Below, in pieces: positions 1 through 8,456 of a DNA stretch of 17,890 nucleotides. The position numbers and the translations under genes were made by a program. Origin of the DNA: Lachnospiraceae bacterium UBA3632 (GTDB lineage Bacteria; Bacillota; Clostridia; Lachnospirales; Lachnospiraceae). Numbering within the stretch: position 1 is the stretch's first letter; each line of letters starts with the position of its first letter. The stretch covers positions 477 through 18,366 of the forward strand of contig DFKZ01000009.1 in assembly GCA_002373975.1 (NCBI GenBank). The letters run 5' to 3'. The notes beneath the pieces are model-generated. The model made no database searches. It saw only the letters and a list, made by a program, of their open reading frames with translations, and was not told the DNA's origin.

Positions 1-619
1 CCTTCTTCATCTCTCCGCCGTACCAGGTGTTAAGGATAACCTGCTCGCGGCTTGTAACGTTGAAAAGAACTGCTGTCTCGGAATTGAGGCCGAGCTCTTT
101 GTAATTGTCAACCTTTGCCTTGGAAGCGGTGTATACTACGAAGTTGGGCTCGAAGGAAGCCTCTTCCTCCGGTGTGGGCTTGATGAACATATTTCTTACG
201 AAATGAGCCTGCCATGCAACTTCCATTATGAAACGAACTGCCATTCTGGTGTCCTTGTTAGCGCCGCAGAATGCGTCAACAACAAAGAGTCTCTTGTTTG
301 AAAGCTCGTCAACCGCAAGCTTCTTGCATGCATCCCATGCAGCCTGGCTTGCAGGATGGTTGTCGTTGGGATACTCAGGTGTGGTCCACCATACGGTATC
401 GTGAGACTTAGCATCGTCTACGATGAATTTGTCTTTGGGAGAACGTCCTGTATAAATACCGGTCATAACGTTAACTGCATCGAGCTCGGTAAGCTGTCCC
501 TTATCATACCCCGTAAGATCAGGCTTTGTCTCCTCTTCGAAAAGAAACTCGTACGAAGGGTTGTAGATGATTTCTGTGGCACCGGTGATGCCATACTGAC
601 TTAGATCAATGTTCTTCAT
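1..619 (-). CDS. pckA: Phosphoenolpyruvate carboxykinase (ATP), N-terminal part, cut by window edge
   Basis: I translated this from the start at 619; the frame is open to the window edge (206 codons). It corresponds to the N-terminal portion of ATP-dependent PEP carboxykinase, which interconverts oxaloacetate + ATP and PEP + CO2 + ADP in the cytoplasm. Visible family motifs are TGRSPKDKF (residues 57-65, with the substrate-binding Arg at 59), the FVVDAFCGA strand near 112-120, the FNVTSRE region near 186-192 and NTWYGGEMKK (197-206), which carries the conserved Tyr and the metal-binding Lys. An in-frame ATG lies three codons upstream at 628, but the AAAGG ribosome-binding site sits directly against it and is about 9 nt from the ATG at 619, so 619 is preferred. 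The C-terminal half, including the P-loop, is outside the window. In rumen and gut clostridia this enzyme often fixes CO2 from PEP or serves gluconeogenesis; direction cannot be told here. Confidence 0.95.
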   Translation of the reverse strand, partial: MKNIDLSQYGITGATEIIYNPSYEFLFEEETKPDLTGYDKGQLTELDAVNVMTGIYTGRSPKDKFIVDDAKSHDTVWWTTPEYPNDNHPASQAAWDACKKLAVDELSNKRLFVVDAFCGANKDTRMAVRFIMEVAWQAHFVRNMFIKPTPEEEASFEPNFVVYTASKAKVDNYKELGLNSETAVLFNVTSREQVILNTWYGGEMKK

Positions 620-725
620 TTGTTTCATCCTTTCTCTGTTTCTGTATATTTTTGACGCCGGAAAAGATAACAGACCAAAAGGTTCCCCGGTTAACTTTTC
701 ACGGACGAAAAAATACCCTTATTAT

Positions 726-753
726 ATTTTAGCAAACACTTGGAAATTGTCAA
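726..753 (-). promoter_or_regulatory. Sigma-A type promoter for pckA
   Basis: On the minus strand a perfect TTGACA (748-753) is followed after 16 nt by TAAAAT (726-731). A second -10-like TATAAT overlaps just downstream (721-726). The predicted start lies near 718, leaving a 5' leader of about 100 nt before pckA. The leader contains only a weak possible hairpin (AACC-TTTT-GGT) and I see no known riboswitch in it. The promoter shows that pckA is probably transcribed separately from the kinase gene upstream of it. No convincing terminator is seen between the kinase stop at 820 and this promoter. Confidence 0.7.
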
Positions 754-819
754 TATACCGCAGCTCAACATCCCTGCAAAAAAATGAACTTTTCTATCAT
801 TATGGACACCTGTCAGGTA

Positions 820-3800
820 TCACCCTATCAGCTGCTTCCACTCATCCGCGACCATGACTGCCAGGTCGAAGTCCATGTCTTCGCATGCCTCTTTGAGCTT
901 TGTTGGGAATTCTTTTTGATCCTCGGGATAGCTGTAGCTCCTGATCTTCCCGGTCACCTCTTCCAGGCCGTCAATGTCAAGATTGTCTGCTATCCCGGGG
1001 ATGCTCTCAAGCAATTCCGTAAGAAACCCTTTGTCTGCCGCCGGTTTATCCGACAGGTCTTCATCCTCTTCTTCGGAAAACAACTCCGCAAGGATCGGTT
1101 CATAGGAAAGATACTTTTCAATCGCAGGCCCCGTGCGCTCTGTGATAAAGCCGATATTCCTGTCATTTCCCGCCTTTTCCAGAGCGGCCGCCATATCAGC
1201 AAGCTCTGTTGCTCCGATCTGCCTGGATGCACTCTTTAAAGCATGCACATTTATCGTATAATCATCCCAGTCCTGCGTATCAAAGCACGCTTTTATCCGG
1301 TCTGCTTTTGTTTTGATGACGCGATAGTACTCCTTTAATATCATCCTGTAGATAGACCCGTCTCCAACCATCGATATAGCCTGCTCGGTATCCAGATCAG
1401 CTATCCTCAGAGTTTCCGTGCTTTCCTGCACTATTTCTTCCGCCGCACCTTTTTTTATCTTGTCCGAAGGGATATAATCCCTGAGCTTTGAAACAAGTAC
1501 CCTCACATCTATGGGTTTAGCCACGAAATCGTTCATACCGCCCTTGATAAACATTTCCTTTACGCCTTCAAGTGCATTGGCTGTAAGAGCAATGATCGGG
1601 GTGTCTTTAGCCGAAGGGATCATCTCTCTTATGATCTTGGTAGTCTCCATACCGTCCATCTCGGGCATCATGTGATCCATCAGGATTACATCAAATGATT
1701 CTTTTGAAAGCATCTCGATAGCCTTCTTACCGCTGAGTGCCCCGTAGCATTTTGCTTTTATGGGTGCAAGAAGTCCCTCCGCTATCTTGATATTTATCTC
1801 ATTATCATCGACTATCAGGATCTTGGCACCCGGAGCAGTGTAATCAACCACATATGCCTTCGTGGAATCATCCCTTTCTCTGATCTTTTCATTATTAAGC
1901 AGCATAACAAGATTAAGAGTTGTCTCCGGCCGTCTCATTACCCTGAGGTTGGATTTTCTGCTTATAAAATCCGAATCGAAATCCACCAGGATCATACCCA
2001 TAACTCCGGGATGCGCATCAAGAAAAGCTTCTATGCTCTCATCATACAGCTCCTTTCTGAAAAATACATAATCCTTCTTTCCTGAAGGCTTATATTCCTC
2101 AAGCGAAGCTATAGCGCGACTTGCTATACCCAGTTTATCCATTTCCCTCAGGAAAAGATCCTGCATCGCACTCTTTTCATCAACACAATATGCAAACTTT
2201 TCGGAAGCTTCTCTTACCACAAGTTCAATCGCGGGATCTACCACCTTCTGAGGGATGGTGAACCAGAAATCCGATCCTTTTCCATATTCGCTTGTGAGGC
2301 CTATCTCGCCGCCCATGGCATGAATGAGCCTCTGCGAGATCGCAAGGCCGAGGCCTGTACCTTCCACATTACGGTTTCGCTTTGAGTCAAGCTGCTGGAA
2401 GCTGGTAAAGAGTTTTCCCAGATCTTCCGGCTTTATTCCCTGTCCCGTATCCACTATATGATAGGTGAGCACCACATTTTCATCATCCTGCTTTTCGCAG
2501 GTTATGCTCATGTACACATAACCTTCACGGGTAAATTTGATCGCATTGTTTGCAATATTGATGATGACCTGACGGATGCGCATGGCATCGCCCAAAAGGG
2601 CGTGGGGTACACTTGTATCACTTGCAACAAACAGCTCTATAGGCTTGTCTCCTATTCTCGTCACAAGCATATTTGATATATCATTTATCTCGGAAAGAGG
2701 CTCGTAAGGTTCCTCTACGATCTCCATCTTTCCGGCTTCAATCTTGGAGAAATCAAGAATATCGTTTATGATGTTAAGCAGGTTTCTTCCTGCCACCTGT
2801 ATCTGGATCAGATAATCCATCACATTCGGCGGCAGTTCCTCTCGCATTGCGATCTCTGCCATTCCGATTACAGCATTCATGGGCGTGCGTATCTCGTGGC
2901 TCATATTTGCAAGGAAATCGGATTTCATCTTGGCCGCATGCTCAAGTTCTTCATTTGCCTCCTGCATAGCGGTGAGCCTGAGCACTGAATCCGTGGTGTT
3001 GTGAAGAATGTAGATGGTACCGATGTAATGATCTTTTTCCTTCAGTTCAATCTTCTGAGCCTTGTAATAGACTATACTGTTTTCGTTTTCATATGCTATG
3101 CTCTCGATACCGTCGATATCAACAGTGTGGCTTATCCACTCATCAAGATTCTTCTTGTTACGGAAGTGATCTATCATCTCTTCCGATAAGGTATCCTTCA
3201 ATACATCATTCATATAAAGTGGATCGTCAAATCCGTTATAAAGAATAAAACCGTCACTCATCTCATTTGCAAACCGCATAAGCGACCAATCGCGCAGTTT
3301 TCTGTTGGGATAAAAGACGATAATATAAAGCATCCCTACACAGATCGGCGTCATAACAATGCAAAGCATCCATGCAGGCCATCTGTTTTTGTGTGAAAAA
3401 AATTCGAGAACGGAAAAAGCGATCTGTACACCTATCAGCACATAGTATCTTGTTCTGAATACTTTGGCTGTGTGTACCAGTCCCATGATCAGGGTTACGA
3501 TAATGATCAATGCTGTGATATACAGTAACCCTCTGTAGGCTCCAAAGCCAAAAATCGCTTTGCTCTTTTCAGACTTTTCCGCAACCCACCATGTGGATCC
3601 GAACATGATCCTTTTGGAAAAAACTATCGGTTTATTATTTAAGAATCTGAAATAATTGCTGATGATTATCGCAATTTGATAAAGACTTATAATACCGGCC
3701 GGAACAAGAAAAGTATATACCTTCTTCCCGCCGCTCATTATGATCACTGTAAGAAGTGTTGAAAAATAAATAAGTGCATGACAGACATAATAGATCGAAA

Positions 3801-3981
3801 GATAATTCTTAATCCGGGAAATTCCGTAATCGCCCGTGACAAAAAAGCACGCGATATCGCACGCTATAAGTAGAGCAGTCGTGATCAGGAAACCGTAATT
3901 ACGTCTCTTGACCGCAAATCCGAAAGCCAGGCATATAAGTGCTATGACAGCACATAAAATGAATACAACTCTAAGTATCAT
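820..3981 (-). CDS. 7TM hybrid sensor histidine kinase (7TM-PAS-HisKA-HATPase-pseudoREC-REC-HPt)
   Basis: This is a 1053-residue membrane phosphorelay kinase. Seven hydrophobic helices fill residues about 5-223, with an outward-facing loop around 110-147, matching the 7TM N-terminal region of histidine kinases. A PAS-like segment spans 231-338. The H box is SHEIRTPMNAV with phospho-acceptor His362, and DFSKIEAGK closes the dimerisation domain at 410-418. The ATPase domain has the N box (NIANNAIKFT, 475-484), G1 DTGQGI (511-516) and G2 GTGLGLAIS (541-549). Residues 591-715 look like a degenerate receiver. A true receiver follows (acidic pair 725-726, phospho-Asp769, Thr800, Lys822), then an HPt domain (HALKSASR, His913) and a C-terminal helical piece (985-1053). 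The ribosome-binding site is weak (GGAAT close to the ATG). It lies 39 bp after the DctP-like gene and is probably co-transcribed with it, so the lipoprotein may feed it a signal. The ligand is unknown. Confidence 0.92.
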   Translation of the reverse strand: MILRVVFILCAVIALICLAFGFAVKRRNYGFLITTALLIACDIACFFVTGDYGISRIKNYLSIYYVCHALIYFSTLLTVIIMSGGKKVYTFLVPAGIISLYQIAIIISNYFRFLNNKPIVFSKRIMFGSTWWVAEKSEKSKAIFGFGAYRGLLYITALIIIVTLIMGLVHTAKVFRTRYYVLIGVQIAFSVLEFFSHKNRWPAWMLCIVMTPICVGMLYIIVFYPNRKLRDWSLMRFANEMSDGFILYNGFDDPLYMNDVLKDTLSEEMIDHFRNKKNLDEWISHTVDIDGIESIAYENENSIVYYKAQKIELKEKDHYIGTIYILHNTTDSVLRLTAMQEANEELEHAAKMKSDFLANMSHEIRTPMNAVIGMAEIAMREELPPNVMDYLIQIQVAGRNLLNIINDILDFSKIEAGKMEIVEEPYEPLSEINDISNMLVTRIGDKPIELFVASDTSVPHALLGDAMRIRQVIINIANNAIKFTREGYVYMSITCEKQDDENVVLTYHIVDTGQGIKPEDLGKLFTSFQQLDSKRNRNVEGTGLGLAISQRLIHAMGGEIGLTSEYGKGSDFWFTIPQKVVDPAIELVVREASEKFAYCVDEKSAMQDLFLREMDKLGIASRAIASLEEYKPSGKKDYVFFRKELYDESIEAFLDAHPGVMGMILVDFDSDFISRKSNLRVMRRPETTLNLVMLLNNEKIRERDDSTKAYVVDYTAPGAKILIVDDNEINIKIAEGLLAPIKAKCYGALSGKKAIEMLSKESFDVILMDHMMPEMDGMETTKIIREMIPSAKDTPIIALTANALEGVKEMFIKGGMNDFVAKPIDVRVLVSKLRDYIPSDKIKKGAAEEIVQESTETLRIADLDTEQAISMVGDGSIYRMILKEYYRVIKTKADRIKACFDTQDWDDYTINVHALKSASRQIGATELADMAAALEKAGNDRNIGFITERTGPAIEKYLSYEPILAELFSEEEDEDLSDKPAADKGFLTELLESIPGIADNLDIDGLEEVTGKIRSYSYPEDQKEFPTKLKEACEDMDFDLAVMVADEWKQLIG

Positions 3982-4020
3982 ATTCCGTCATTCCCATCGT
4001 GAAATCTGTTCTTATCCTGC

Positions 4021-5013
4021 TCAGTTAAGTACTTTACTCAGCAGCTCTGCATCGTAGCTGTCCTTAAAAATATCAAAAGCTTCTGATGTGGCATCCTTAA
4101 ACTCATCAAGGTCGGGATAAGTTATATTCATTCCGGCATCCTCAAGAGCTGAAATAAAATCTTCAGTCTGTTTACGTATAAGCTCTCTGTCTTTCTTCTG
4201 GGCTTTGAGAGCCGCGTCATGAAGAATCTTTTTATCTGCCTCCGACAGATCATCCCATACATCCTGTCTGATCACAAAAAGCATAACATCATAGCTGTGA
4301 TTTGTGATGGCAAGATTCTTCTGGACCTCGTAAAGCCCGTTATTGTAGATGACAGGGATCGGGTTTTCCTGGGCATCGAATTCGCCCTTTGCAAGCGCAT
4401 CCTTCAGTTCATCAAAGGGAAGCACTTTGGGTTTCGCATCAAGAAGAAGCATCGTCTCCATCACTATCTGATTCTCGGGAGTGCGTATATTCAGGCCGTT
4501 CATATCCGACACCGAATTAATGGGGCCGAAGCTCTCGGATGTGGTTACGCATCTGAAGCCGTTATCATAATGCGCAAGCACCTTGATATTGAAATCGGGA
4601 AGATTCTTTTCCGCAGTTTCTTCCAGTTCCCCGTCTACAAAATTCCAGGCTTCGTCGAATCCATCAAATAAAAAGGGCATTGCGGATATCCCCACATTGG
4701 TATCATACATCGCAAAATTACCCGCGCTGGATGCTGTAATATCCACTTCTCCGTTTACGACACCTTTTATCAGATCCGAATCCGCTCCGAGCTGACTGTC
4801 GGGGTAGATCTCTATCTTGATCCTCCCATCCGTCGCTTTTTCCACTTCTTCCTTGAAAAGCTCGGTGGAGATCACTCTCGGATCAGATGCACCGGTAGAA
4901 AAACCGGCCTTTAATACTATTTCTTTATCGGGTAACTTACCGCCCTTGCAGCCTGCCAGAAAAGCGCACATCGAGGCAACCATGAGAAAGATCCCAACCT
5001 TTTTAAACTTCAT
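4021..5013 (-). CDS. TRAP-type (DctP family) solute-binding lipoprotein
   Basis: The 330-residue product begins with a lipoprotein signal peptide: basic MKFKK, a hydrophobic stretch and the lipobox LAGC, placing the lipidated Cys at 22, so the protein should be anchored outside the cell membrane. The rest follows the DctP/SiaP fold of TRAP transporter binding proteins: an ELFKEEVEKATDGRI region (51-65), PDSQLG (71-76), GLNIRTPENQ (173-182) with the Arg177 that in this family salt-bridges the substrate carboxylate, the QENPIPVIYNNGLYEV stretch (215-230) and a DVWDDLSEADKKIL region (251-264). Length is typical. TRAP systems need DctQ and DctM membrane subunits; none is in the window. The gene lies instead between a response regulator and a 7TM hybrid kinase (39 bp before the latter), so a role as a ligand sensor for that kinase is a reasonable inference. 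GGAGG lies 10 nt before the ATG. Confidence 0.9.
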   Translation of the reverse strand: MKFKKVGIFLMVASMCAFLAGCKGGKLPDKEIVLKAGFSTGASDPRVISTELFKEEVEKATDGRIKIEIYPDSQLGADSDLIKGVVNGEVDITASSAGNFAMYDTNVGISAMPFLFDGFDEAWNFVDGELEETAEKNLPDFNIKVLAHYDNGFRCVTTSESFGPINSVSDMNGLNIRTPENQIVMETMLLLDAKPKVLPFDELKDALAKGEFDAQENPIPVIYNNGLYEVQKNLAITNHSYDVMLFVIRQDVWDDLSEADKKILHDAALKAQKKDRELIRKQTEDFISALEDAGMNITYPDLDEFKDATSEAFDIFKDSYDAELLSKVLN

Positions 5014-5113
5014 AAGTTTTAAACCTCCGAAACATAAAACATAATAAAACTGATTACAACTCCTGTATGACTAATCTTGAATAAGCTATAAAAAAATGGA
5101 ACTATAGCGTAAA

Positions 5114-6064
5114 CTATTTAAACACCTTGTTTACCATGGCCATGAGTGAGTCATAGCTCACAGGCTTGGAAATATATCCCTGGGGCTTAAGCTTTACCAC
5201 TTCCATAACACGCTCTTTATCTTTAACGCCTGTCATGAATACAATAGGCACGCTCTGCATTCCGGGCATCTTTCTGATGTTGACAAACACTTCCGGTCCC
5301 TTTTCCTCAGGCATTTCGTAATCGAGAAGAATAAGATCGGTGCGTTTTTTCTCCAGAAATTTATATGCGAGCTTTCCGCCCTTGGCGGTGGCTATCTCAT
5401 AGTCATCATGCAGGTAATCCTTTATGATCTTGAGCATAAGAGGATCGTCATCGATGATCAGGATGTGTCTCTTGTTGGAATCTGCAGCCTGCGTGGGTGC
5501 CTGTGTTTGAGCGGGTGCCGGGGCAGGGGCAGGAGTCGGCGCCTTTTCCTCAACCGGCGCTGCACTTTCAGCAGATGCATTACTTTCAGCAGGTGCGAGC
5601 TCGCCTCCGTCTTCTATCTCGTCATCTATCTGTGCAAGTATATCATCCCATGATGAAGAGCCGCCGGCTGAGGTCTCTTCTTCCGAAGTGCTCACAGTTT
5701 CCTTTCCGGACAGAAAATCCGATACAGCTTTCTGCGCCTGAGCCGAAGTGGATGCATTATCGGCCTTAAAGGCAATCTTTGCATCGCAGGCGCTTTCGAA
5801 ATTCTCGATCTCATAACTGCTTCCCACAAGTATCAGCTTGACCTGCGGCTGTCTTTTGATCGCTTCCGACACATTTTTCATAATATCGGTCGCTTCATCC
5901 AACATACAATAAACCAGAGCCTCGGGGGCAAAATGATTAATATGCTTTTCGATATCTTCTTCGATGGACTGACATCCTACGGGATCGAAATCCAAATTTC
6001 CGTCTTCGAAAAAGCCTCTCATCACCCGGACATTCAATCCCGTAAGCAGTATCTTATAAGCCAT
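5114..6064 (-). CDS. Response regulator: N-terminal pseudo-receiver, Ala/Pro linker, C-terminal receiver, no output domain
   Basis: The start is set at 6064 because a GGAGG lies 8 nt upstream and a longer reading would overlap the aminopeptidase gene; this gives 316 residues. Residues 1-118 resemble a receiver fold without the acidic pocket. Residues 119-196 are a low-complexity Glu/Ser then Ala/Pro/Gln linker. Residues 197-316 are a full CheY-like receiver with the acidic triplet DDD at 205-207, phospho-acceptor Asp248 (LILLDYEMP), Thr278 and Lys300-Pro. There is no DNA-binding or enzymatic output domain, so it probably acts as a phosphate carrier or protein-interaction module. It lies 26 nt downstream of the aminopeptidase gene and 100 nt upstream of the DctP-like gene. 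Its receiver is clearly paralogous to the one at 12598-13350. The HPt of either kinase in the window is a candidate phosphodonor. Confidence 0.88.
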   Translation of the reverse strand: MAYKILLTGLNVRVMRGFFEDGNLDFDPVGCQSIEEDIEKHINHFAPEALVYCMLDEATDIMKNVSEAIKRQPQVKLILVGSSYEIENFESACDAKIAFKADNASTSAQAQKAVSDFLSGKETVSTSEEETSAGGSSSWDDILAQIDDEIEDGGELAPAESNASAESAAPVEEKAPTPAPAPAPAQTQAPTQAADSNKRHILIIDDDPLMLKIIKDYLHDDYEIATAKGGKLAYKFLEKKRTDLILLDYEMPEEKGPEVFVNIRKMPGMQSVPIVFMTGVKDKERVMEVVKLKPQGYISKPVSYDSLMAMVNKVFK

Positions 6065-6090
6065 AAAGAAATCCTCCGTTTTGATCAGTC

Positions 6091-8022
6091 TTAATCTATC
6101 GGCGCAGTCTCCTGCGAAAGCCATTTTGCTTCTTCTTCCGTAAGGTAAGGAGTTATCTTATCCTTTACCTTTTCGTGATAGGCATTCAGAAGCTCTTTAT
6201 CCTTATCCGTCATAAGATCCGGATCGATGCTGCGCCTGTCAAAAGGCACCATGGTGAGGGTTTCAAATCCGTAGAACGGGCCGTAATCGGCTTCATAATC
6301 CGGATTCATTTTTGATACGCTTTTCTTTTCCAGCTTGTGCGCAGGAAGGCATACCATCATATTTTCGAGCCTGATCCCGAACTTTCCGTCAAGATATACT
6401 CCCGGTTCATCGGAAGTGATCATGCCCTCCTCAAAAGCAGCCGTCAGCTTTCTTCCCGCAGCGCTTCTGTTAATACTCTGAGGTCCCTCATGTACATTCA
6501 GTAAAAAGCCCACTCCGTGGCCGGTTCCGTGGCGATAGTCCGCGCCCAGTTCAAAGAGCGGCATTCTGGCAATAATATCGAGATTCTGCCCTGTTATACC
6601 CTCGGGGAACACCGCGTCGGCAAGCCTCAGATTTCCCACAAGTACCGCCGTATAAAGCCTCTTTTCTTCTTCCGACGCTTCCCCCATCATTACCGTGCGG
6701 GTGATATCCGTAGTGCCGGACATATACTGTCCGCCTGTGTCCATCAGAAGAAAGCTGTCTTTTTCTATAACCGCATTGCTCTTTTCATCCGGTTCATAAT
6801 GGATGATGGCTCCATGTGCTCCCGTGGCAATTATGGGAGCAAAGCTCTGGTCGAGGAATCCCTCCATCTCTTTCCTTAGGCCGAGAAGGATATCCGCTAC
6901 CTCGAGCTCCGTAACCTTTTTCTTTCCGGATTTGAATTCCCCGCTTTCGCGAAGAAGGTGCAGCCGGTATATAAGCTTTGTTACCGCAGCTCCGTCGAGG
7001 ATATGAGCCTTTCTCTCAAACTCTGTCTCCTCCGGAGTCTTTCGGGATTTCATCAAAATGACAGGGCATTTATCTTCGATAATATCCTCTTTTGATGATC
7101 CCTTCTCAAGTGAATTATACAGTGTATACGAAATGTGATCCGGATCTATCAGAGATTTTCCCGCAGATAAAGCATCTGCATCCGATCTGCCGGCCGGCGA
7201 CTCCAGATCACTGTATATCCGGTCGTAATCCTTTAATTCAACCCCGTCCTTTTCCAGCTCATCTCTTACTTCATCAGGTATCACCGATCTGTTGACGTAA
7301 AGCACTGCTTCATTATCGCGGATCAGCGCATAAGAGAGAACAACAGGATTAAAGTCAATATCTCCTCCCCTTAAAAGAAACAGCCATGCGATATCATCAA
7401 GACTTGAAAGAAGGAGCATCCGGGCGCCTTTCTTTTTCATGTCGGCTCTGACTCTCGAGAGCCTCTCCGCCCTTGATTCACCGGTGTTTTCTTTTGAGAG
7501 GAGCCAAGCCTTGTTTGCGGGAAGGGCAGGCCTGTCTGCCCACACTCCCTCTGCGATATCCGTTAATACGATCCCCGCTTTAACGGGATTCCCGGCATCC
7601 GCGCATGCCTTTTTTTCAGCCTTTTCACAAACTTCCTCAAGCTCTCTTCCGCGCCCTAAAGGAATGCATCTTCCGTCAAAGCCAAGCTTTTCGCCGGGGA
7701 GCATGTGCTCCTCCAGAAAGCCTTCAACAGTAGGGACACCTTTCATCCCCATCTTCATAAGCACTATTCCGGTGCCCTCTAACTGCTCCGATGCCTGAAG
7801 AAAATATCTTCCGTCTGTCCAGAGAGCCGCGCCATCCTTCCACACAAGCAGATCACCGTTGGATCCGTTAAATCCGCTGAAATATTCACGAGCTTTGAAA
7901 TAGTCACAGACATATTCCGATCCGTGAAAATCAGCTGTCACAAAGAGGTAATAATCAATGCCCTCTCTTTTCATGGCCGCCCTTAAGCTTTCCAGACGAC
8001 CCCTGATCTTATCGTTATACAT
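6091..8022 (-). CDS. Xaa-Pro aminopeptidase, M24B family
   Basis: The 643-residue protein has the three-part layout of the long (APP1-type) M24B aminopeptidases: two creatinase-like N-terminal domains (about 1-165 and 180-325), a pita-bread catalytic domain (about 335-560) and a C-terminal extension (GPFYGFETLTMVPFD, 581-595) typical of eukaryotic-type and many Clostridia enzymes. Metal ligands are visible as Asp428 (LLMDTG), Asp439 (GTTDITRT), His502 in HGTGHGVG, Glu539 (SDEPG) and Glu553 (RLENM); the conserved His408 is in the IIHYEP motif. It removes N-terminal residues that precede proline, in the cytoplasm since no signal peptide is seen. An AGGAAG ribosome-binding site lies 6 nt before the ATG. 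It lies between a small membrane protein gene (50 nt upstream) and the response regulator (26 nt downstream); close spacing suggests co-transcription but no functional link is evident. Confidence 0.95.
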   Translation of the reverse strand: MYNDKIRGRLESLRAAMKREGIDYYLFVTADFHGSEYVCDYFKAREYFSGFNGSNGDLLVWKDGAALWTDGRYFLQASEQLEGTGIVLMKMGMKGVPTVEGFLEEHMLPGEKLGFDGRCIPLGRGRELEEVCEKAEKKACADAGNPVKAGIVLTDIAEGVWADRPALPANKAWLLSKENTGESRAERLSRVRADMKKKGARMLLLSSLDDIAWLFLLRGGDIDFNPVVLSYALIRDNEAVLYVNRSVIPDEVRDELEKDGVELKDYDRIYSDLESPAGRSDADALSAGKSLIDPDHISYTLYNSLEKGSSKEDIIEDKCPVILMKSRKTPEETEFERKAHILDGAAVTKLIYRLHLLRESGEFKSGKKKVTELEVADILLGLRKEMEGFLDQSFAPIIATGAHGAIIHYEPDEKSNAVIEKDSFLLMDTGGQYMSGTTDITRTVMMGEASEEEKRLYTAVLVGNLRLADAVFPEGITGQNLDIIARMPLFELGADYRHGTGHGVGFLLNVHEGPQSINRSAAGRKLTAAFEEGMITSDEPGVYLDGKFGIRLENMMVCLPAHKLEKKSVSKMNPDYEADYGPFYGFETLTMVPFDRRSIDPDLMTDKDKELLNAYHEKVKDKITPYLTEEEAKWLSQETAPID

Positions 8023-8072
8023 ATCGCACTTCCTGTTTATTACTTTTTTACAACTGTATTATGTCTTTCCGA

Positions 8073-8339
8073 TCAGCCTCCAAAATAGGCAAATGCACCG
8101 TTAAAGAAAGCGATCAAAAATACGATACCGCATATGATAAATGCGAGTATGAGCACGCAGAATTTTGAGCGCGCATAATTCCTGAGGTTGACATTTCCGC
8201 CTCCGCCAAGGGCAAATATAATGGCAAAAATGAATCCCACCACAGGGATTGAAAACAATACCTCAAGCCAGAAATACTTCCACGGTCCGAGGGGTCTGAA
8301 CTTTGAAGGTAATGATTCTTCGTTCATGAAATCAGACAT
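8073..8339 (-). CDS. Small two-helix membrane protein of unknown function
   Basis: An 88-residue product with an excellent ribosome-binding site (GGAGG, 8 nt before the ATG at 8339). The first 20 residues are polar (with PLGPWKYF at 17-24), followed by a hydrophobic helix at about 27-45, a glycine-rich turn with the motif GGGGNVNLRNYARS (46-59), and a second hydrophobic helix at about 60-82. I recognise this general pattern as a small conserved protein common in Clostridia, but I know no function for it. It is 117 nt downstream of deoC and 50 nt upstream of the aminopeptidase gene. Confidence 0.75.
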   Translation of the reverse strand: MSDFMNEESLPSKFRPLGPWKYFWLEVLFSIPVVGFIFAIIFALGGGGNVNLRNYARSKFCVLILAFIICGIVFLIAFFNGAFAYFGG

Positions 8340-8379
8340 ACTTATATCCTCCTGAATCTGTTTTGTTCGGTTTATCAGC

Positions 8380-8444
8380 GTTCAGATCCGCTGTTTTGCT
8401 TATATGCTTTTTTTATGTTCATATTCGTTATTTTGCTTGCATGC
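8380..8444. repeat. Imperfect tandem repeat, 37-bp period, between deoC and the small membrane gene
   Basis: Two copies of a 28-nt segment (8380-8407 and 8417-8444) match at 22 of 28 positions and are offset by 37 bp; both contain TTTTGCTT and end in ATGC. It fills most of the 117-nt gap after deoC. A 5-bp hairpin (CAGCG/CGCTG, 8376-8393) overlaps one copy but has no T tract, so it is not a convincing terminator. Confidence 0.5.
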
Positions 8445-8456
8445 TGTTTATATCCT

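Noticed and set aside
808..824. ACCTG-A-CAGGT palindrome after the 7TM kinase as a terminator
   Set aside because: A one-base loop cannot form as drawn and the T tract lies about 20 nt away.
5031..5059. Promoter TTGTAA-17-TATGTT ahead of the DctP-like gene
   Set aside because: The predicted transcription start would fall inside the gene's own GGAGG, so it could not produce a translatable message; more likely chance in AT-rich sequence.
6065..6124. A longer reading of the response regulator that overlaps the end of the aminopeptidase gene
   Set aside because: GGAGG at 6073-6077 is ideally placed for the ATG at 6064, and the extra 20 residues do not look like a receiver N-terminus.
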